Source: Micromonospora sonchi
Lineage (GTDB): Bacteria > Actinomycetota > Actinomycetes > Mycobacteriales > Micromonosporaceae
DNA length: 64,000 bases
Reading direction: 5' to 3'
Assembly: GCF_014646235.1 (NCBI RefSeq)
Contig: NZ_BMNB01000028.1
Coordinates: forward strand, 23,167 to 87,166
This document shows, piece after piece, positions 57,865-64,000 of this stretch. The notes beneath the pieces were generated by a model that did not search any database, was not told where the DNA came from, and worked only from the letters and a program-made list of their open reading frames with translations. Every line of letters begins with the position of its first letter. Position 1 is the first letter of the stretch. A program made the position numbers and the translations under genes.

Positions 57865-60075
57865 TCAACCCGGAGTGCTGTCGGCCTCCCGCGACGTGCA
57901 CACCTGGCTGGAGGCGGCCAACTGGTCGGTGTCGTAGACGGCCAGCACGGTGAAGCAGTAGTCCACCCGGGAACTCAACCCGTTCACCGTGTAGGTGCTC
58001 TGCCCGGCGCCGACCGTGGCCATCATCCGCAGCGGCAGCCCGGCCCGCCCACCGGCCACCACGAACGGCACCAACCCGCCCGATGGGTCGGTCCAGGTCA
58101 AGGTGATGGTCGTCGCGTCGTCGCGCAACGTGAGGTCCGTGGGTGGCGCACCCGATTCCGTCGCCGTCGAACCGGGCGTCGTGTCCGGCGGCGCGGCCCG
58201 GCGTTCCAGGAGCAGCAGCCCCACCCCGACCACCGCGGCGACGGCGACCAGGACCGAGATCAGCGCCACCACGATCGCCGTACGGCTCCGGCTCGGCTCC
58301 GGCTCCGTCGCCGGCATCGCCAGCGGGCCCTGGTACGGCGCGGCGACCGTCGGCGGTGACAGCTGTCCCCAGCCGGGCGGAGGGGGGTACGCCGACGGCG
58401 CTGGGCCGCTGACCGGAGGCGGCGCGTAGGCCGGCGGTGTGGGTGCAAACTGCTGGGCCGACCCGTGCGGTGGCCCGCCGAGAAGATCCTGCTGTGGCAG
58501 CCGCGTGGTCGAGGCATCCGGCCCGGCCGCAGGTGTGGCGGGATATCCCGGTACGCCCGGCGGTGGGTGGTACGGCGGACCCGGCGGCGTGCTGATCGGT
58601 GGCGTGCTGACCGGCGGTGCGCTAATGGGCGGTGCGTTGATGGGTGGCGTGCTGATCGGCAATGAGCTGACCGGCGGTGCGCTGATCGGTGGTGCGCTGA
58701 CGGGTGGTGCGCTGACGGGCTGTCCGGGTGCTGGCGGCACACTGACCGGCGAGAAGGCTGGCGGGCCGCTGACCGGTGGGGCGCTGACTGGCGGGCCGCT
58801 GACCGGGAGCGGCATGGCGCTACCCGCAGCCTGTTTCTGGGTCTGGCGTGCGGCCCGGGCCGCCTCCTCCTCCAACAGCGGATCGATCTGCTGAACCCGA
58901 ATCGTCGGCCGGGCCCACCCCGGATCTGCCGGGGACTCGGTTCCACCGCCGCCCGGCACGGAGCCGCCCCCGGGAACGGGCGGTACCGCCATCACCCCGG
59001 TCTCCTCCTCGGAGCCGCGCTGACCAGGGACCACCCCGGGTGATACGTGAGGCGCGGGCGAACCGGGCGGCGGCCCGTACGGCACGGTGGGTGGCGTGAC
59101 CAGCGGTTCATGGGTGGGCCGGGCCACCGGCGTCGCCGGTGCCGAGGAGACTGGCGGCACCACCGGAACCTGCTCGCCCGGCGGCACGGCCGGGGCGGCT
59201 TGGTCGTGGTACGCCGTCCGGGCATGGGGAACCACCGGAGGCGGCGGTATCACCGACGCGGGCGGAGGCACAGCCGGCGGCGGCGGAACACCAGGCGGCG
59301 CCGGTGGTAGGGCCGGCGCCGGCGGGACAACAGGTGGTAGCAGGACCGGCGCAGGCGGAACACCGGGCGGCGCCGGCGGTACGGCCGGACTGGCCGGCGA
59401 GGTCGGGGCGGCGGGCGTGGTCGATATGACCGGTGCCGGCGGCACTACGGGCGCGGGAGGAGCGGCAGGGGGGCCGGACGCTGGGGCCGCCGCCGGTCGG
59501 GTGGGCGCCGCCGTCGACGCGTCGTGCGGCTTCCAGGCGGTCGACAGCACGGCGAGCGACACGGTCGGCTCGACCAGCACCCCATGATGCGGCTGACCAG
59601 CCGGTTCCGGCGAAACGATCGGGGGGACCGGCGGCTGTGGGACGGGAGCGGCATCGCCGAGATACTCCCGTGCCGCGCGTACCGCCGGGTGGTCGGCACC
59701 GAGCACGGCGGGGCCGGCGGCGGCGACCCGGGTGTAGTTGCGGCGGGCCTCGTGGCGGTTGCCCAGCTCGTCGGCCACCGACCCCAACTCGTAGGAGAGC
59801 GCCAGCATCAACGGGTCCGCATGCGGCCACCTGCGCTCACCGGCGGCGAACGCCTCCTCCAAGACCCGACGGGCCGCACTCGGATCGTCTGCCTCCCGAT
59901 GCAGCCGAGCCAGCAGGTGCGCGGTGCTGAGCACGTCGGGATGATCCTTGCCGAACGGCGGGCGAGCGGACTCGACCGCGTCGGTCAGCAGGTCACGGGC
60001 AGCGGCGAGGTTACCCGCCCCGCGCAGCGCAAGAGCCCGCTGCTGGATGACGGCCAGGGGAGAGGCATGGGGCAC
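57865..60075 (-). CDS. TPR / proline-rich / FN3 single-pass membrane protein
   Basis: A 736-aa protein with an unusual layout: a TPR region (about 1-145; LTDAVESARPPFGKDHPDVL, ADELGNRHEARRNYTRV), a ~400-residue Pro/Ala/Val-rich stretch including about 15 units of a PP-V/I-S-A/T pentad (about 420-500), a helix near 605-628 (AIVVALISVLVAVAAVVGVGL), and a C-terminal FN3-like domain (DLTLRDDATTITLTWTDPSG...). The N-terminus is likely cytosolic and the FN3 outside. It precedes the FN3/MoxR operon and is probably functionally linked. The exact role is unknown. Confidence 0.8.
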   Translation of the reverse strand: MPHASPLAVIQQRALALRGAGNLAAARDLLTDAVESARPPFGKDHPDVLSTAHLLARLHREADDPSAARRVLEEAFAAGERRWPHADPLMLALSYELGSVADELGNRHEARRNYTRVAAAGPAVLGADHPAVRAAREYLGDAAPVPQPPVPPIVSPEPAGQPHHGVLVEPTVSLAVLSTAWKPHDASTAAPTRPAAAPASGPPAAPPAPVVPPAPVISTTPAAPTSPASPAVPPAPPGVPPAPVLLPPVVPPAPALPPAPPGVPPPPAVPPPASVIPPPPVVPHARTAYHDQAAPAVPPGEQVPVVPPVSSAPATPVARPTHEPLVTPPTVPYGPPPGSPAPHVSPGVVPGQRGSEEETGVMAVPPVPGGGSVPGGGGTESPADPGWARPTIRVQQIDPLLEEEAARAARQTQKQAAGSAMPLPVSGPPVSAPPVSGPPAFSPVSVPPAPGQPVSAPPVSAPPISAPPVSSLPISTPPINAPPISAPPVSTPPISTPPGPPYHPPPGVPGYPATPAAGPDASTTRLPQQDLLGGPPHGSAQQFAPTPPAYAPPPVSGPAPSAYPPPPGWGQLSPPTVAAPYQGPLAMPATEPEPSRSRTAIVVALISVLVAVAAVVGVGLLLLERRAAPPDTTPGSTATESGAPPTDLTLRDDATTITLTWTDPSGGLVPFVVAGGRAGLPLRMMATVGAGQSTYTVNGLSSRVDYCFTVLAVYDTDQLAASSQVCTSREADSTPG

Positions 60076-60282
60076 GTGGCCATGCTGCCGGGTACGGGGG
60101 CTTGACCGCTACCCGACCCACAGGCGGTGCCGCCCCCGCCCCGTTTCGCACTGCCCGGACGGCTCGCGCATGCCGATGTGCATGATCCATCTGCGGCGTG
60201 TACAGTAACTCCCCGTGCGGCCCGCTGGGCGGCCTACGGGTGGTGGGACCACCGAGGCCGGCGCGGTAGGCTGTGCAAGCAA

Positions 60283-60366
60283 GTCCGGGTGGCGGAATGG
60301 CAGACGCGCTAGCTTGAGGTGCTAGTGCCCGTATAGGGCGTGGGGGTTCAAGTCCCCCCTCGGACA
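60283..60366 (+). tRNA. tRNA-Leu (anticodon GAG)
   Basis: Acceptor GTCCGGG pairs with CTCGGAC; the anticodon arm CTAGC-TTGAGGT-GCTAG gives GAG; a long variable arm (GCCCGTATAGGGC) marks a class II tRNA; the T-arm is GGGGG-TTCAAGT-CCCCC. CCA is not encoded. A TAGGCT box (60267-60272) may be its -10 element. Confidence 0.95.
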
Positions 60367-60519
60367 CCGGTTTTGGTGGAGTTCCACCAGGCATGAACCA
60401 GATTCGATTCCGTGCTGGTATCGGGCCCGCATACCTGCGATAACACCTGATCATCCTAGGCATCGGCGGGCTGTGCGTCACGGTCGGCGCGTAGCGGCGT
60501 TTTCGCGGTTGGGCTGGTC

Positions 60520-61056
60520 ATGACACGAACTGGCCGCGACCGTGAGCAGCTCATCAGTGTGCTGATTCCGGCACCGCTTCCCGGCAGACTGCGACCCCAT
60601 CCGGCGCCGCTTCCGGCGCTTCCGGCACCGCTTCCCGGCAGACTGCGACCCCATCCGGCGCCGCTTCCGGCGCTTCCGGCACCAGATTCGGCAGCCGACG
60701 TTTCTCCGGACTCGGTGCTGATCGGTGTGGCGCGTGCGGACCGGTCCGGTCGGGTGACCGAACGGGGCCTGTTGGACGCGCTGGGCTGGCCGCCGGGCCA
60801 CCGTATCGACGTCCACCCACACGACGGCATGCTGGTGATCACCTCTGCGCGAGCTGGCCAGCAGGTGGTGGGCAGCCGAGGGGAATTGCCGTTACCGGCC
60901 AGCGTGCGGCAGATGTGCGCGATCGTGCCGGCACAGCCGCTGCTGCTCGCCGCGATCGTCTCCCATGATCTGCTGGTGATCCATCCGGCCAGTACCGTCA
61001 CGCGGCTGCTGACCGACCTTCACACCCAGGTGATCGGTGGTCGTCGTGTCGGCTGA
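60520..61056 (+). CDS. AbrB/MazE-like protein next to integrase
   Basis: A 178-aa protein. The recognisable part is a swapped-hairpin AbrB-like domain (about 70-115; VARADRSGRVTERGLLDALG, then GHRIDVHPHDGMLVI) with a C-terminal LLLAAIVSHDLLVIHPASTV block. The N-terminal ~60 residues are mostly two exact tandem 18-residue units (PAPLPGRLRPHPAPLPAL). The start at ATG 60520 lacks a clear ribosome site. Its end overlaps the integrase gene, and such pairs recur in Micromonospora (recall). Confidence 0.7.
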   Translation: MTRTGRDREQLISVLIPAPLPGRLRPHPAPLPALPAPLPGRLRPHPAPLPALPAPDSAADVSPDSVLIGVARADRSGRVTERGLLDALGWPPGHRIDVHPHDGMLVITSARAGQQVVGSRGELPLPASVRQMCAIVPAQPLLLAAIVSHDLLVIHPASTVTRLLTDLHTQVIGGRRVG

Positions 61057-62074
61057 TCCCGCCCGCGTCGCTACTGCCCGGCAGATGCTGGCCCATCTGG
61101 GCGTCACCCTCGCCGATCTGCAGGCCGAGCCCGGTCCGGGCCTGCTGACACTGGCCGAGTACCTGCCCCAGGTTGTCGCCGAGGCCGGACCGGGCACCCG
61201 CCGCACGTATGGCACCTACTGGCAGCGGATGGCCGACGTCTGGGGCGACCGCCTGTTGGACGCGGTCGCGGCCAGCGACATCGAGGCCATGCAGCGACAG
61301 GCCGCGGCGACGGCCCGGTCGCGGCGTAACAGCCGCAGTGGCCGGCACGCCGGTGAGCTGGTGATCGCCGCTGCCCGGGCGATCTATAACCGGGCTATCG
61401 CCGACGGGCTCATCGATCCCGCTGCCAGCCCCGCCCATCGGGTGGTCAAGCCCCGCCGACTACCGAGCACCCGCCGCGCCCTGACCCCCGACGAACTGAA
61501 GGAGATCAACCTTGCCGCTCGTACCAGCGGCAACGACGTCATCCTCGACGCTCTTCTGCTGCGTCTGCACACCGAGACTGCCTGCCGCCGTGGCGGCGCC
61601 CTCGGGCTACGGCTGACCGACCTGAACACCGGCCGCGGGCTGGTGCGGCTGACCGAGAAGGGCACCACCCTGCGCTGGCAACCCATCACCCTCGACCTGG
61701 CCGCCCACCTCGACGACCACGCCCGCGCCCGTGGCGCGGTACTGCCCACCGACCGGCTGCTGCGCTACCGCAATGGTCGGCCGATCACCAGCCGTCGCTA
61801 CGACCACCTGTGGAAACGCATCGGCGAACTACTGCCGTGGGTGGCCGGCCAGGGCATCTCCACCCACTGGCTACGCCACACCACCCTGACCTGGGTCGAG
61901 CGCCACTACGGCTACGGCATCGCTCGTGCCTACGCCGGACATACCGACTCCACCGGCCCGGCCACCACCACGTACATCAAAGCCGACCTGCAAGCAGTCG
62001 CCACCACACTGGCCGCCATGACCGGCCAACCACACCCGCTCGCCGCCGCTGCGGACCGCGTCTGCGGGCCGTGA
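61046..62074 (+). CDS. Tyrosine recombinase/integrase
   Basis: A ~342-aa site-specific recombinase: SAM-like N-terminal domain (about 35-120; LAEYLPQVVAEAGPGTRRTY) and catalytic domain with Arg in TACRRGGALGLR, HWLRHTT (His-x-x-Arg), AGHTD and the nucleophile Tyr in TTTYIKADL. GTG 61046 or 61037; either overlaps the AbrB-like gene. Its position 0.7 kb from a tRNA-Leu suggests it once integrated an element there, but no cargo or second att site is visible. Confidence 0.85.
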   Translation: MSADPARVATARQMLAHLGVTLADLQAEPGPGLLTLAEYLPQVVAEAGPGTRRTYGTYWQRMADVWGDRLLDAVAASDIEAMQRQAAATARSRRNSRSGRHAGELVIAAARAIYNRAIADGLIDPAASPAHRVVKPRRLPSTRRALTPDELKEINLAARTSGNDVILDALLLRLHTETACRRGGALGLRLTDLNTGRGLVRLTEKGTTLRWQPITLDLAAHLDDHARARGAVLPTDRLLRYRNGRPITSRRYDHLWKRIGELLPWVAGQGISTHWLRHTTLTWVERHYGYGIARAYAGHTDSTGPATTTYIKADLQAVATTLAAMTGQPHPLAAAADRVCGP

Positions 62075-62334
62075 GGGAGGCGCACCTTCCGTTGGGGAGG
62101 CGCAGGGACGTAGACGGCGTACGGGCTTCGGTGCAGAACCAGGTACGCCAGACGTACACACGCTGAGACGTCTGCCGCTTCGGCTCCGTTGGCGGGCTGC
62201 CGACCCAGTGACCTCGATCCCCTCCGCTCACGCTGAGTTACCCAGTCGAGTCAGGGCGGCGCCCGGATTGCGGCCAGATGAGGATGGGCAAAACGCTTGT
62301 CGGGCAACGAGCGCCGGTGGGATCGTCTGTCGTG

Positions 62335-63123
62335 ATGCTGACTCGTAGTGAACTTCTCGCCTTGCATGATCAGCAGGTGCGGGGCACCATTGCCTCGCGG
62401 CTGCCGAGCAGTTGGAAGCCGTCGTGGGACGGACCGGTCCTGCAGATCGCCACCCCCAGCCGAGGGTTCGCCTTCGCTCAGAACCTCGATGGACTTTCTG
62501 TCGAGGAACTGGACGCGCTCATCGGTCGAGTGCGTGACCGCAGCGCCGCGCGCGGCCAAGCGGTCGAGTGGAAGACGTACGGCCACGACCGGCGGGATCT
62601 CACCGAGCGGCTACGGCTGGCCGGATTTGCGCCGGAGGACGAGGAAACCGTCGTTGTCGGTATGACGACCAACCTGATTGCTGCCGGGGAAGCCCCCGAT
62701 GGCATCACGGTCCGCGCGACGACGGAACTGGCCGACCTGCATCGGATCGCGGCCATGGAGTCCGCCGTCTGGGACGCCGACTGGTCCTGGCTGGCCGATG
62801 ACCTGGCCGACCGCATCTCCTCGGCCCCGGAGAACATCGTCGTGCTCCTCGCAGAGGCCGCAGGCGAAGTCGTATCGGCGGCCTGGCTGGTCATTCTCCC
62901 CGGTACGGAGTTCGCCGCCCTGTGGGGCGGCTCCACCCTCAGACAATGGCGAGGCAAGGGCATCTACCGCGCGCTGGTCGCCCGCCGCGCGCAAATCGCC
63001 GCCGACCGGGGCATCACCTACCTCCTGGTCGACGCGTCCAAGGACAGCCGACCCATCCTCCAGCGCCTAGGTCTACAACCGGTCACTACCACCACCCCAT
63101 GGGTATGGAGCCCGACCACCTGA
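62335..63123 (+). CDS. GNAT-family N-acetyltransferase
   Basis: A ~262-aa acetyltransferase. The acetyl-CoA loop is LRQWRGKGIYRALVARRA (R/Q-x-x-G-x-G/A pattern at about residues 200-215), preceded by strands VVLLAEAAGEVVSAAWLVI and followed by LLVDASKDSRPILQRLG. ATG 62335 starts the normal N-terminus; ATG 62278 is also in frame. The preceding 62075-62334 holds no supported gene. The substrate is unknown. Confidence 0.8.
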   Translation: MLTRSELLALHDQQVRGTIASRLPSSWKPSWDGPVLQIATPSRGFAFAQNLDGLSVEELDALIGRVRDRSAARGQAVEWKTYGHDRRDLTERLRLAGFAPEDEETVVVGMTTNLIAAGEAPDGITVRATTELADLHRIAAMESAVWDADWSWLADDLADRISSAPENIVVLLAEAAGEVVSAAWLVILPGTEFAALWGGSTLRQWRGKGIYRALVARRAQIAADRGITYLLVDASKDSRPILQRLGLQPVTTTTPWVWSPTT

Positions 63124-63259
63124 GCGAGCGCCACAAGGGCAGATGACCAACAACACACCATCGGCGGCAGATGCGTATACCGGCCGGTCTAGCCGGGCGC
63201 TGATCTTGCAGGCAACGCCCCGCAGAAATGGCTCGGGCACATAAGGAAGACTGGCAGGC

Positions 63260-63850
63260 ATGGCTGATCTGGGCGACCCGAAGGCTGCGCTGCACCACTA
63301 CCTCCAGGCGACTCGCGATAACTTGATCTGGAAGCTCGACGGGCTGAGCGAACGCGAGGCCAGACTGCCCCGCACCGCGACCGGCAACAACCTGCTGGGA
63401 GTTCTCAAGCACTGCCTCAATGTCGAAGCCGGCTACTTCGGGCCTACCTTCGGGCGTGAGTTCCCGATGCCTGAGGAACTGGTCCCCATACAGGCGTTCG
63501 AGGAGGACCCGCAGGCAGACTGGTACGCGCGGGAGGGCGAGACGAAGAATGGGCTGATCGACCTGTATCGCCGTGTCGGGGTGTTCGCGGACCAGACGAT
63601 CGAACAGCTACCCCTTGACGCGCCAGGGCAGGTGCCGTGGTGGCGCCCAGGCGAAAGGGACGTGACGCTGCACAGGATCATCATCCACGTGACCTGCGAC
63701 CTCGCCCGTCACGCCGGTCACGCCGACATCATGCGCGAGCAGCACGACAGGGCGATCGGCTTGCGGCGGGAGAACTCTGGCGTCCCCCACGACTATGACT
63801 GGCCGGCGTACGTCACCAAGCTGACGAAGCTCGCTGACCGGTTCGGTTAG
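63260..63850 (+). CDS. DinB-family (DUF664) protein
   Basis: A 196-aa four-helix DinB protein. Metal-ligand-type histidines lie in GVLKHCLNVEAGYF (about residue 54) and DLARHAGHADIMRE (about 150). WKLDGLSEREARLP opens the fold. ATG 63260 has AAGGAAGA upstream. Actinobacterial members are often mycothiol- or bacillithiol-dependent transferases. It is monocistronic as far as visible. Confidence 0.87.
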   Translation: MADLGDPKAALHHYLQATRDNLIWKLDGLSEREARLPRTATGNNLLGVLKHCLNVEAGYFGPTFGREFPMPEELVPIQAFEEDPQADWYAREGETKNGLIDLYRRVGVFADQTIEQLPLDAPGQVPWWRPGERDVTLHRIIIHVTCDLARHAGHADIMREQHDRAIGLRRENSGVPHDYDWPAYVTKLTKLADRFG

Positions 63851-63950
63851 AGCGTCCGCCAGTAGGTGACGGTGAGGACGTGGGGTAGTGAAACGGGCAC
63901 GAAGTCGGTGATCATCGAGTTGTCTACGCTCTGTGATCACTGGAGGCTTC

Positions 63951-64000
63951 GTGCCCGCCGTCCCATCATGCATCCTCGACCCGTTTCGCGCACAGTTCCT
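63951..64000 (+). CDS. IS5-type transposase, 5' end only (runs off window)
   Basis: GTG 63951 with GGAGG 5 nt upstream opens a frame beginning VPAVPSCILDPFRAQFL, which resembles IS5-group transposase starts. A TACGCT box lies just upstream. The left end of the element is probably between 63851 and 63900. Confidence 0.5.
   Translation, partial: MPAVPSCILDPFRAQF

Noticed and set aside
60367..60470. A second att site or partial tRNA after tRNA-Leu
   Set aside because: I see no repeat of the T-arm/acceptor sequence in the remaining window.

Overview
The window is high-GC actinobacterial chromosome. GTG starts, 4-base GTGA/ATGA gene overlaps, DUF397/DUF5753 pairs, mycothiol-enzyme families, apparently leaderless promoters and a roadblock/sensor-kinase pair all point to a Micromonospora-like member of the Micromonosporaceae. 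That placement rests on remembered family knowledge, not on a search.

0-16 kb, sugar import and oxidation. An lpqY-sugA-sugB-sugC trehalose importer (175-4551, +) faces a six-gene minus-strand operon (12359 down to 4640). In transcription order the operon encodes an FAH-family 2-keto-3-deoxy-sugar-acid dehydratase, an alpha-ketoglutarate-semialdehyde dehydrogenase, a binding protein, two permeases and an IlvD/Edd sugar-acid dehydratase. This is the lower part of a Weimberg-type route from aldonic acid to 2-oxoglutarate, with its own importer but no ATPase. The IclR regulator (14546) should be its divergent neighbour but is now separated from the shared promoter/operator region by an IS607-type element (tnpA remnant, intact tnpB, candidate omega RNA) inserted in its Shine-Dalgarno sequence.

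15-34 kb, mostly chromosomal housekeeping with repeats. A YciI protein, a DUF5753/DUF397 pair and a 29-bp-period repeat array come first. A dispersed 61-65 bp palindrome occurs three times in the window. Then follow a hydrolase, an epimerase, an AlkZ-like protein, an ABC-2 exporter co-transcribed with a NarL-type two-component system, a WrbA-like flavodoxin, and a fused anthranilate synthase preceded by a Trp-Trp leader peptide and attenuator hairpins. An FGGY kinase and a cvnA/cvnB-like pair without cvnC/cvnD end the section. A decayed MFS gene follows, flanked by inverted copies of a GGGCCCCTT repeat.

34-47 kb, cellulose degradation and a TnpB hot spot. A lipoprotein GH1 beta-glucosidase and a CBM2-GH48 exocellulase diverge around CelR/CebR-type operators. 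After a DUF3159 and a PAP2 protein come a second IS607 element (dead tnpA, intact tnpB) and a third, truncated copy whose omega-RNA end abuts a maleylpyruvate-isomerase-family gene. A DUF1028 gene and a frameshifted LLM-class oxidoreductase complete the section.

47-64 kb. A lower-GC accessory block (XRE/MmyB-type regulator, DHA2 MFS pump, IS481 remnant) adjoins a conserved five-gene cluster: TPR/Pro-rich/FN3 protein, FN3 membrane protein, MoxR ATPase, DUF58 protein and a transglutaminase-like protein lacking the catalytic Cys and His. A tRNA-Leu(GAG) next to an AbrB-like protein and a tyrosine integrase suggests an old integration site. GNAT and DinB genes follow, and an IS5-type element begins at the edge.
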